Below, piece by piece: positions 42,457 through 49,620 of a DNA stretch of 64,000 bases. Position 1 is the first letter of the stretch; the number at the start of each line of letters is the position of its first letter. Where the stretch lies: the NCBI GenBank assembly GCA_026705025.1, contig JAPPBN010000030.1, positions 1 through 64,000 on the forward strand, in the 5' to 3' direction. Source of the DNA: Bin125 sp026705025 (lineage in GTDB: Bacteria > Chloroflexota > Dehalococcoidia > Bin125). Both the position numbers and the translations under genes were made by a program. Below the pieces are notes generated by a model that was not told where the DNA came from, made no database searches, and saw nothing but the letters and a program-made list of their open reading frames with translations.

Positions 42457-44145
42457 TCATTCCCGCAACCGCGACATTTCGTCTCGCAGCTGCTGCAGAC
42501 CCATTGGGCCCAGATCCAGCGCGGCCTTGTGGAAACTCTTCAAGTCGAATGCATCGCCCATCGACTCTCGCGCCGCCTCACGTGCGGCCAACCACTCGCG
42601 CTCTCCGACCTTGTAGCTGATTGCCTGGCCCGGCCAACCCAGATACCGATCGACCTCGCTGGCCAGCATCTTCTCGGGGAAGAACGAGCGCTCGATCAGG
42701 AATGGCAGGGCCAGCTCCGGCGTCCAGGTCTCGCCGCCGTGATACTCCTCCTGCTCGGGGATCGGCAGCTCCAGATGCATCCCGATGTCGATCACCACGC
42801 GCACCGCGCGCAGCGCCTGACTGCTCAGCAGACCCATGTAGTAGGCCGGATCCTCCAGATAGCCCAGCTCCGCCATCAGACGCTCGGCGTACAGCGCCCA
42901 ACCTTCGACGTAACCCGACGTCCCCGCCAACAGCCGCTGATAGCAAGTCAGTTCCTCGCCCAGATACCGCGTCGTACCGATCTGCAGATGATGTCCCGGC
43001 ACGCCCTCGTGGTAGCAGACCGACAGCTCACGCCACAGCGGGAATCGAGTCTCCCCGCCCGTCGGATACCAGGTCCGGCCCGGGCGCGAAAAGTCTTCCG
43101 ATGGTCCCGTGTAGTACATCGCCAGCGCCCCGCCAGGTGGGGCGATCATTGCCTCGATCCGCTGCACCGGCTCGGCGATATCGAAGTGCGTGCCCAGCAG
43201 CGCCTGCATCGTCTCGTCCTGCGTCTGCTGCATCCATTCGCGGAAGGCGTCCTCCCCGGTAATCGCCCGTGCGTCGTCCGATTCCAGCAACGCGATCGCC
43301 TCGGCCGCCGACGCGCCCGGCGAGATTCGCTCGGCCGTCGCCGCCATCTCCGACTGGATCCGCCAGACTTCTTCCCAACCCCATTGATACGTCTCGTCCA
43401 GGTCAAGCTCGATGCCGTTGAACCCCCGTGACGCCGCCTGGTAGCGCTCCCAGCCGACCGGATCCCGAGGATTCGCATTCGGCAGGTACTCCCGCTCCAG
43501 CCAATCTCCCATTGCCGCATAGCCCTGTTCCGCCGCCGTCGCATTCGGCCCACCATCGATTCCCAGTTCATCGCACAGCCCCTGGAAGAACCCGGCTCCC
43601 GTTTCGCTCGGGCCACCGCTTGGTCCCGCTCCAGACCACACCCGACACTGCTCGACCGCGCCCCGCACCTGCCGCTGAGCCACCACGATCCCCTGCGCCA
43701 TTCCCGACGCGAGCGACGCCCGATAGCGGTCCAACGCCTCCGGCACCGCTCCCATGCGCTCAACGATGATCGCCTGGTCCTCCTCCGTCTCACGGGGCAT
43801 TAGGTCAAAGATCTGCCGCGTGTTCTGTAGCGGCGACGCCAGGATGTTCAGCGATCGCAAGTGTTCCTGCTGCGTCTCCAGTTCCGCCTCATAGTCAAAG
43901 CGCTCCAGCATCACGTCGCGAGCCACGCGGTCTCGCTCCGTCTCCACGTTGATCAACCGCAGCGCCGCCTCCGCCTGCCGGCGAATCGCCGACCGTTCCG
44001 CATGCCCATCCGGCGAGTAATCCGTCAACTCTGTCTCGCGACCCGGAATCCCCAGGGCCGTCGCCATGTTCGGACTCGCCGCCGCGAGGGCGTCGACGTA
44101 CCAATCCGAGATTGCCGACACGGACGAGACATCTGGTGTAGTCAT
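42457..44145 (-). CDS. DUF885 family metallopeptidase-like protein
   Basis: A 562-residue protein with YHEGVPGHHLQIG near residue 379, the HExxxH-type zinc motif of DUF885, plus EGWALYAERLMAELG further on with the likely third ligand Glu. No signal peptide, so cytoplasmic. Peptide hydrolysis is inferred from the motif. TTGGAG precedes ATG 44145; the long upstream frame runs across the divergent promoter. Convergent with the NYN gene with 11 nt between stops. Confidence 0.9.
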   Translation of the reverse strand: MTTPDVSSVSAISDWYVDALAAASPNMATALGIPGRETELTDYSPDGHAERSAIRRQAEAALRLINVETERDRVARDVMLERFDYEAELETQQEHLRSLNILASPLQNTRQIFDLMPRETEEDQAIIVERMGAVPEALDRYRASLASGMAQGIVVAQRQVRGAVEQCRVWSGAGPSGGPSETGAGFFQGLCDELGIDGGPNATAAEQGYAAMGDWLEREYLPNANPRDPVGWERYQAASRGFNGIELDLDETYQWGWEEVWRIQSEMAATAERISPGASAAEAIALLESDDARAITGEDAFREWMQQTQDETMQALLGTHFDIAEPVQRIEAMIAPPGGALAMYYTGPSEDFSRPGRTWYPTGGETRFPLWRELSVCYHEGVPGHHLQIGTTRYLGEELTCYQRLLAGTSGYVEGWALYAERLMAELGYLEDPAYYMGLLSSQALRAVRVVIDIGMHLELPIPEQEEYHGGETWTPELALPFLIERSFFPEKMLASEVDRYLGWPGQAISYKVGEREWLAAREAARESMGDAFDLKSFHKAALDLGPMGLQQLRDEMSRLRE

Positions 44146-44224
44146 GCTCAAACTCCAATCCTCACCATTATCGACGCGATTATCGCCGAGCCGCGCGCCG
44201 TGTGCCCAGTCGTAAACTCTTCGC

Positions 44225-45604
44225 ATGAGGCGAAGTATCCAGGGCTGGAGATCGAACACCTTCCTCGCCCTCGGGCATCCCCAGTTCCGCATCCTCTTCG
44301 GCGGCACGCTCTTCGCAATGCTCGCCTACATGATGATGTTCGTCGCCATGTCGGTCGTGGCCTACGACCTGGGCGGCACCAACTCGGCCGTCGGACTCGT
44401 CTCGATGGGCACCGGCATCTCGATGCTGATCGGCTCGCCCTGGGGCGGCGTGATCGCCGACCGGGTCAACCGCAAACGTCTGATCATCTGGGGCCAGGGC
44501 TCAGGCGCCTTCATGCTCGCCCTGACCGGCGTCCTGCTGCTGCTCGACCTCGTCAACCTGCCCCTGATGTTCATCCTCACGTTGATCCTGGGCGCGACGT
44601 TCGTCTTCATGGGTCCGGCGCGCAACGCTTTCACCGGCGACATCGTCGGCCCCCGCCTGATCGGCAACGCGGTCTCGCTGAATCAGCTCGCCCACAGCTG
44701 GGGACAACCCGTCGCGCCCATGATCGCGGCGTTGCTGCTCGAGTCTGCCGCCGGAGGCGGCGGCACCTATGTCGTCATGGGCGTGCTCGTTTCGATCGGC
44801 GTCCTGTCGATGGTCGTCATGCCCAACACGGGCAAGCCGCAACAGACTGAGCGACGCAGCCCGATGTCGGATCTGCTCGACGGTGTGCGCTACGTGACGC
44901 AGCGCCCGCCGCTGCGCCTGATGCTGCTGCTGTTCATGGCCACCGTCGTGATCGGGTTCATGTTCCGCGTCCTCACCCCCGCCCTACTGGAACAGCATCT
45001 CGACCGCGCCTCGACCGACATGGGCCTGATGATGACCGTGTTCGGCATCTCCAGCGCCGTGGTCGCCATCGCGATCGCCGGGATGGCCACCTCACGCTGG
45101 TCCTGGCCGGTGATCTTTGTGCTCATGGCGGTGATGGGTCTGGGCTATCTGATCATGTCGCAGTCCCAGAGCTACGGCGCCGCGGTCGCCTCGATGGTCC
45201 TGCTTGGACCTGGCCTCCAGGGTCCAACCCTGCTGCTGCAGGCCAAGATCGTGATGACGACCGAGTCCGCCTACCTCGGCCGAATAACTGCCTTCACGAT
45301 GATGGCCTACGGCATCTCCTCGGTCGGCGGCGGACCGGCCGGGGCGGTCGCCGATTGGCTCGGCGAGCGCGAGGTCCTGGCCGGCGTCGCCCTGCTGACC
45401 TTCGTTGTCGTCGCTCTCGGCGTCGTCGGCTGGCTGGGCATCCGCAAGTACGAGGCGAGACTCCCGCAGATCCGCCTGACGCCACAGACTGACATCCGAG
45501 GAGCCCATGCCGCCTCCAACGCAGGCATACTCACCCCAGATATGCCGCCGCCGCCCATGCTGCGCCCGGTCGCTCTGATGTCGGGCCAGAAGCTCCGCAA
45601 CTGA
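44225..45604 (+). CDS. MFS transporter, copy 1
   Basis: A 459-residue major facilitator of the EntS/MFS_3 type with about 12 membrane segments. The loop 2-3 motif GGVIADRVNRKRLI is present, and GPARNAFTGDIVGPRLIGNAV is characteristic of this subgroup (quoted in part as seen). A Pro/Met-rich cytosolic tail PPPPMLRPVALMSGQK is shared with the second MFS gene at 57.7 kb, confirming paralogy. Likely an exporter; substrate unknown. Divergent from DUF885. Confidence 0.92.
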   Translation: MRRSIQGWRSNTFLALGHPQFRILFGGTLFAMLAYMMMFVAMSVVAYDLGGTNSAVGLVSMGTGISMLIGSPWGGVIADRVNRKRLIIWGQGSGAFMLALTGVLLLLDLVNLPLMFILTLILGATFVFMGPARNAFTGDIVGPRLIGNAVSLNQLAHSWGQPVAPMIAALLLESAAGGGGTYVVMGVLVSIGVLSMVVMPNTGKPQQTERRSPMSDLLDGVRYVTQRPPLRLMLLLFMATVVIGFMFRVLTPALLEQHLDRASTDMGLMMTVFGISSAVVAIAIAGMATSRWSWPVIFVLMAVMGLGYLIMSQSQSYGAAVASMVLLGPGLQGPTLLLQAKIVMTTESAYLGRITAFTMMAYGISSVGGGPAGAVADWLGEREVLAGVALLTFVVVALGVVGWLGIRKYEARLPQIRLTPQTDIRGAHAASNAGILTPDMPPPPMLRPVALMSGQKLRN

Positions 45605-45610
45605 ATGTTC

Positions 45611-45700
45611 TCCGATGCCCGCACGCCCCCCTCCGATGCCCCGCACGCCCTCCCCGATGCCCCGCACGGCCCCCTCCGATGCCCCGCACTTGATGCGGGG
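45611..45700 (+). repeat. Tandem CGATGCCCCGCACG repeats
   Basis: Four imperfect units of about 20-22 bp starting CCGATGCCC(C)GCAC, ending in palindromic repeat R2. Too short and spacerless for CRISPR. Confidence 0.8.
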
Positions 45701-45714
45701 CCCAGCCCGCGATC
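45678..45714. repeat. Palindromic repeat R2, copy b
   Basis: GATGCCCCGCACTTGATGCG followed by GGGCCCAGCCCGCGATC; compare the copy at 17795-17831. Confidence 0.8.
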
Positions 45715-45805
45715 TGCCCACGCAGCACCGCTCTGATCCTGCGCTGAGACGTTGCGAGCTCTGGGCTCCGCGTCGAGCGCGGAGCAACGGACTCAGCCTG
45801 CAGAC

Positions 45806-46501
45806 TCAGACCGGCGGACCATGCGTATGACGCTCCAGCGCCGACAACCGCTGTTCAATCGCCAGCAACCGACCGTCTCCGTAGCCCGACAGCCAGGCGA
45901 CGCGCTCAAGCAGGGCCGCCCAGGGAAAGTCCTTCCCCGGATCCGACTTCTGACGGGTCAACTCGCTGTGACCGACGTGGTGCGTCCGATCGATCGGGAT
46001 GCCGTACTTGCGGCAGACGTAGGCCGACCACGCCGCGACGGTCTCGAACTGCCGACTGCCCGGGTTGAACGTCTGGCCGATCTCGCGGGCGTAACCCTCG
46101 ATCTCGATTGAGAGCATGCAGGCGTTGTAGCTGACGTACTCGTCCCGCCACCACGACGGCCGCGGCAGGACCAGGTCCTTGCGCCGGACCCCCTGGGCCC
46201 AGGCGAAGTCCGCGTCGCGCACCATCTGGTACAGATCGCCGTCCGAGTCGGCGTAGTAGTTGGTGCTGGCATTGGCGCGAGGATCCTCAAACCAGGCTGG
46301 AGTGACCTCGTTGTCGTCCCACGGTTCCTCCGGCGTGTGGTAGCAAATCGCCACGAACCGCCGCGTCGCCCCCGAGTAGGGCCGCGACGCGGCGGTGTAG
46401 TAGTTGCTCGGATGCGCAGGGCGCCAAATCGTCCGCGCGCCCTCGGGCAGACCCGTGAGGCCGCTCAGGTCTGGCGCTGGCGCAGTCACGTCCGTCGTCA
46501 T
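45806..46501 (-). CDS. N-acetylmuramoyl-L-alanine amidase (endolysin-like)
   Basis: A 231-residue amidase_2-type protein. AICYHTPEEP provides the first zinc His, LSIEIEGYAREIG the Glu region, and HHVGHSELTRQKSDPGKDFPW the second His with Lys/Asp. No signal peptide, as in phage endolysins that need a holin. ATG overlaps the upstream holin-like gene stop (ATGA). A C-terminal coiled segment (AIEQRLSALERHTH) follows. Last gene of the phage-like block. Confidence 0.9.
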   Translation of the reverse strand: MTTDVTAPAPDLSGLTGLPEGARTIWRPAHPSNYYTAASRPYSGATRRFVAICYHTPEEPWDDNEVTPAWFEDPRANASTNYYADSDGDLYQMVRDADFAWAQGVRRKDLVLPRPSWWRDEYVSYNACMLSIEIEGYAREIGQTFNPGSRQFETVAAWSAYVCRKYGIPIDRTHHVGHSELTRQKSDPGKDFPWAALLERVAWLSGYGDGRLLAIEQRLSALERHTHGPPV

Positions 46502-46746
46502 TCCGCACCTCCAGTCTTCCCGTCGCGGGCGCGCAAGAGTCCGTAGCCCGCAGCGATCGCAATAGCGATCGAGCGCACGGCGTCGGAGGCCTGAGCGCCC
46601 ACGGCGCCCGTCTCCAGCAGCGCCCAGACGCCAATCACTCCCAGCGCGATTAAGGCCCGGACGCTGCCTCGGGGCAGCCACAGCGGATCGTGCTGGCCAT
46701 CGCGAGCGCGCTCAGCCGTTTCGGATGGATGTTGTTGTTCACTCAT
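46498..46746 (-). CDS. Holin-like small membrane protein
   Basis: An 82-residue protein with polar N-terminus, membrane segment ALIALGVIGVWALLETGAVG, and second hydrophobic stretch SIAIAIAAGYGLL. Two short spans plus charged tail is the usual holin plan, and it is coupled to an endolysin gene by ATGA. The in-frame start at 46773 is an alternative. Confidence 0.7.
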   Translation of the reverse strand: MSEQQHPSETAERARDGQHDPLWLPRGSVRALIALGVIGVWALLETGAVGAQASDAVRSIAIAIAAGYGLLRARDGKTGGAE

Positions 46747-46812
46747 GGTTCGTTCCGTTTCTGTTGCAGTCACCGTTCTTCGTCCCCGCGTCCGAGCGGG
46801 GATCTGGTCACC

Positions 46813-47055
46813 TCAGCCGCCGCGGATGATGAAGGCCGAGCCCAGACCGATCGCGGCCAGCAGGACCGTGCCTCCGCCGAGGGCGATGTACAGCCGGTCG
46901 ATTCGCGCGTCGATCTGGTCAAGCCCGCTCTCGATCCGGCGCAGGTAGTGCCAGAGCGCATCGGTCGCTTCGCTGTGCGGCTCGTTCGGCCAGCCGCCCG
47001 ACCCTGGTGGATCGGGCGGCTGCGGTCTCGAGGCTGGAAGGCGTGGATCCGGCAT
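46813..47055 (-). CDS. Small phage-associated membrane protein
   Basis: An 80-residue protein: Pro-rich N-terminus, ALWHYLRRIESGLDQIDARI coiled-coil, then one membrane helix (LGGGTVLLAAIGLGSAFII). Resembles phage Rz/holin accessory proteins in plan. AAGGAG precedes ATG 47055; a GTG at 47061 would overlap the preceding stop. Confidence 0.65.
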   Translation of the reverse strand: MPDPRLPASRPQPPDPPGSGGWPNEPHSEATDALWHYLRRIESGLDQIDARIDRLYIALGGGTVLLAAIGLGSAFIIRGG

Positions 47056-47057
47056 GG

Positions 47058-47408
47058 TCACTCAGCTCCTTCCTCGCTCGCTTCGGCCGCGGGGAACGCA
47101 TCCCGTCCCTCGGCCAGCTCGCGCCAGGGCGCAGGTAGCTCGTCTGCCGACTCAGCCTCGCGCCATCCAATTGCTCGGTGCTTGAGGTACTTGGACGCCG
47201 GCACCTGGATCCAGTGCTCGTCTGCGTGCAGCCCGTCTGCGTCGGCCGCGTCGTCCTCGGGACGCCGCATGAGGATGTCGTAGTCCTCGACGCCTCGGCC
47301 CGCCGCGCGGGCGCGTCGAAACTCGTCGTGGCTCAGGAGTACGGCGCGCTCCCCGGCGCGAACGAACAGCAGAACGTCCGCGCCTTCCTCGGTTGTCTTG
47401 CTTGCCAT
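47058..47408 (-). CDS. Hypothetical phage-block protein (116 residues)
   Basis: Begins MASKTTEEGADVLLFVRAGE; acidic, soluble, no known motif. AGAGAGGAAG precedes ATG. Lies in the block between the capsid-side genes and the lysis genes, where tail-connector proteins often stand. I do not recognise it. Confidence 0.7.
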   Translation of the reverse strand: MASKTTEEGADVLLFVRAGERAVLLSHDEFRRARAAGRGVEDYDILMRRPEDDAADADGLHADEHWIQVPASKYLKHRAIGWREAESADELPAPWRELAEGRDAFPAAEASEEGAE

Positions 47409-47451
47409 TGGTTGCTTCCTCTCTGTTCAGGGTTCTGCCCTGCGGTTGTGT

Positions 47452-47769
47452 TCAGCTCGGACCGAAACCAGCGTTGATCTCGGTCTGGAGCCAGGGTTCG
47501 GCCTCGATCGACACGGCCTCATGCGGAAGTCCGTGCTCCTCGGCCGCGTCGAGCAATAGCCGTTCAGCTTCCCGCGCGTCGTGGAAACCGTTGCCCAGCA
47601 GCGCATGGTCTCGAGCGAGATACTCGCGACCGTGCCGGTCGCGTTTCGGTACTCGCAGATGCGCGCGCTGGGCCCGCAGCCTGCCTCCGAGCTGCGGCGC
47701 CGAGAAGGTCTCGGAGCGCAGCTGGGAGAAGTCCGCCGGCGACCAGAGTCCGCGGTCGTCCAGGGGCAT
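47452..47769 (-). CDS. Hypothetical phage-block protein (105 residues)
   Basis: Begins MPLDDRGLWSPADF; contains an Arg/His-rich middle and ends QTEINAGFGPS. Starts 3 nt after the capsid gene stop. Position suggests a head-completion or connector protein, but no motif proves it. Confidence 0.65.
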   Translation of the reverse strand: MPLDDRGLWSPADFSQLRSETFSAPQLGGRLRAQRAHLRVPKRDRHGREYLARDHALLGNGFHDAREAERLLLDAAEEHGLPHEAVSIEAEPWLQTEINAGFGPS

Positions 47770-47772
47770 GAC

Positions 47773-48654
47773 CTAGCCTCCGTCCGCTGTGATCTGGCAG
47801 CCGTGGTGGCTGAATCCGGCGATGCCGGCGTTGTAGTCGGCCAGCGAGCGCAGCGTCACGCCGGGCCACTCGGCCTCTTCGAAGACCGACATCTGCCAGT
47901 CCATCGAGCAGGCCCAGACCAGCGCCTCGCTGCCGAACATCGAGCAGATGTAGTCGCCGCTGCCGTCGGCGGACATGTAGCCGTCGACGAACACGGCCGT
48001 GCCCATCAGCGGGATCTCCGAGACGTGGAATCGCCGGATCATCTGCTCCGAGATGCCCGCCGGAATCCAGTTGGATCCCGATCCCACACCGCTCGCGCCG
48101 ATGTCCTCGAGTACGTGTTCGGCGACCACCGGTGAGAGCACCGTCACGACGTCGCCGCGCGGTGGTCCGCCCTTCGATCGCGCCACCGACTGTAGAATTC
48201 GGCGGGCTTCGCGCAGCTTCGCCAGGGTCAACTGTTCGCCGGTTGCCCCGACGTCGTTGTCCGTGTGCCAGTTCGCGAACTCACCGGTCAGGTCCGTGTC
48301 GATGTCCTGGCCCTGCGATAGCGCCATCTCGTCCGAGACCAGGCGGACCAGGTCTTCCTGCGAGTAGTTGATCGCGCGAACGTGAATGCGCACTGAGATC
48401 GCCCGGAACGTGGGCGAAATCGTGTTGCTGGCCAGGGTGAAGCGCGACGTCGTGCTCAGCTCTTCGCCCTCGCCCGGCGTTTGCACGCTCGAGACGCTGG
48501 AGACTCGCGGAATCTGAGCGCTGTTCGAGCCCTTGGGCACAATCAGCTTGCGCGCCAGGGACAGCATTGGCGCCGACTGCGGCATCTGCGCAATCGTCCG
48601 TTCGACCATCGCCGCGTACGAGGCCGAAATGTTGGTGGTCAGGGTGTCAGCCAT
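47773..48654 (-). CDS. Phage major capsid-like protein
   Basis: A 293-residue protein, MADTLTTNISASYAAMVER..., with the long N-terminal arm, Ser/Thr-rich strand region and the block SSVSSVQTPGEGEELSTTSR expected of HK97-fold capsid proteins of the N4 gp56-like type. Preceded by a scaffold-like gene and followed by small connector-size genes, which supports the call. Assignment is by plan and context, not by a strict motif. Confidence 0.7.
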   Translation of the reverse strand: MADTLTTNISASYAAMVERTIAQMPQSAPMLSLARKLIVPKGSNSAQIPRVSSVSSVQTPGEGEELSTTSRFTLASNTISPTFRAISVRIHVRAINYSQEDLVRLVSDEMALSQGQDIDTDLTGEFANWHTDNDVGATGEQLTLAKLREARRILQSVARSKGGPPRGDVVTVLSPVVAEHVLEDIGASGVGSGSNWIPAGISEQMIRRFHVSEIPLMGTAVFVDGYMSADGSGDYICSMFGSEALVWACSMDWQMSVFEEAEWPGVTLRSLADYNAGIAGFSHHGCQITADGG

Positions 48655-48678
48655 GAAAAAGTCCTTTCAGTTGGTCGT

Positions 48679-48707
48679 CATTCCCGCGCAAGCGAGAATC
48701 TCGATTT
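48679..48707. repeat. Short dispersed palindrome (CCCGCGCAAGCGAGA)
   Basis: TCGTCATTCCCGCGCAAGCG plus AGAATCTCG resembles the repeat at 63410-63440. It lies between scaffold and capsid genes and may act as a processing hairpin. Confidence 0.45.
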
Positions 48708-48720
48708 CCGTGCATGAACG

Positions 48721-49146
48721 TCATGCCTCCGGATGTCGCGCCAGCCAGTCGGCGAACTGGGCTCGGCGCCGCTGCCGATGAGCTTCGTCATCGCTCGATC
48801 GGATGAAGTCGGTCCACTCGGCGACGCTGTCCGGCTGGGCAGCCGGCGGGCCGCCGCGCAGGCCGCTGGTCGGACGCGGTTGCGAAGCGCGGGCGCGCGC
48901 CTCGAAATCCCGTGTCAGCTCCGAGCGAACCGTGGCCTCGCGTTCGCGAGCCGCCCGCTCCGCGATCAGATCGCGCCAGGCGTTGGCCAGGTCGTCCGGC
49001 TCCTCAGCCGAACCAATGCGATCGCGTTCATCTGCCGACAACTCGCCGATCGCATCGAGCATCGCCTCCCGTAGCGCCGTCCCGTCGCCCGCTCCCGCTT
49101 CCGGTTGCAAGCCGTCGCCAACGGCCGTGGTCTCTGCAGATTCCAT
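48721..49146 (-). CDS. Scaffolding-like acidic protein
   Basis: A 141-residue acidic, Ala/Arg-rich, coiled-coil-forming protein (AREREATVRSELTRDFEARA). Directly upstream of the capsid gene, as phage scaffolds are. GGAGG lies 5 nt before ATG 49146. First gene of the block; its promoter overlaps a LexA-like box. Confidence 0.65.
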   Translation of the reverse strand: MESAETTAVGDGLQPEAGAGDGTALREAMLDAIGELSADERDRIGSAEEPDDLANAWRDLIAERAAREREATVRSELTRDFEARARASQPRPTSGLRGGPPAAQPDSVAEWTDFIRSSDDEAHRQRRRAQFADWLARHPEA

Positions 49147-49229
49147 CTGCGCCTCCAAACAAACTGAGCGCCGACGGACAATGTCCGGTCGGCGCTCGAA
49201 GGCGCGCGGTCCGTTGCGCTAGGTCGTCG

Positions 49230-49262
49230 AATGTATGCCGTCGCCCCATAGAACACAAGTTC
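49230..49262 (-). promoter_or_regulatory. Promoter with LexA-like box for the phage block
   Basis: On the minus strand GAACTTGTGTTC (49262-49251) overlaps -35 TTGTGT, followed by a 17-nt spacer and -10 TACATT (49235-49230). The transcript would lead into the scaffold and capsid genes. GAAC-N4-GTTC is the Gram-positive LexA form, so SOS induction is inferred. Confidence 0.65.
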
Positions 49263-49319
49263 CCTATTGTGCCCCCGGCAACACCCTCAAACTTGGAGGC
49301 CCCTACGAGATACAAGATC

Positions 49320-49363
49320 TGGTTCCTTCTCCCTGAGGGAGAGGGTTAGGGTGAGGGCCCTTC
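49320..49363. repeat. Palindromic repeat R3, copy b (inverted)
   Basis: TTCTCCCTGAGGGAGAGGGT followed by TAGGGTGAGGGCCCTT; counterpart of the 32.9-kb copy. Confidence 0.75.
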
Positions 49364-49456
49364 AGCGATCGAGCCAGGCCAACTTCCCACCGCCAAACAG
49401 CAAACGCATCGAATTTTCTGGCGCTAGTTGGTCAAAACCTGACAAAACTGAGCCAG

Positions 49457-49496
49457 ATCTGGACCAATCTGGACAAATCTGGACAAATCTGGACGC
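49457..49496. repeat. Four 10-bp direct repeats (ATCTGGACMA)
   Basis: ATCTGGACCA, ATCTGGACAA, ATCTGGACAA and ATCTGGACGC are adjacent without gaps, about 125 nt before the fused CoA-transferase ATG. The period of one helical turn suggests an iteron-like protein-binding array. Confidence 0.85.
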
Positions 49497-49620
49497 CAGA
49501 ACGCGCGATTCTCAGTCCACAACAGCAGATCAACCAATCGCCTCCCAAAATCGCCCGCCCGCCCCACATCCCTCCCGGATCGGTGATTGGGCCCTCGATC
49601 GCTGCAAGTATCCTGACCCA

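Noticed and set aside
45611..45700. CRISPR array
   Set aside because: Units are adjacent with no unique spacers, and no cas genes are nearby.
49267..49620. N-terminal extension of the fused CoA-transferase
   Set aside because: It would translate repeat R3 and the 10-bp array; the conserved fold starts at ATG 49621.
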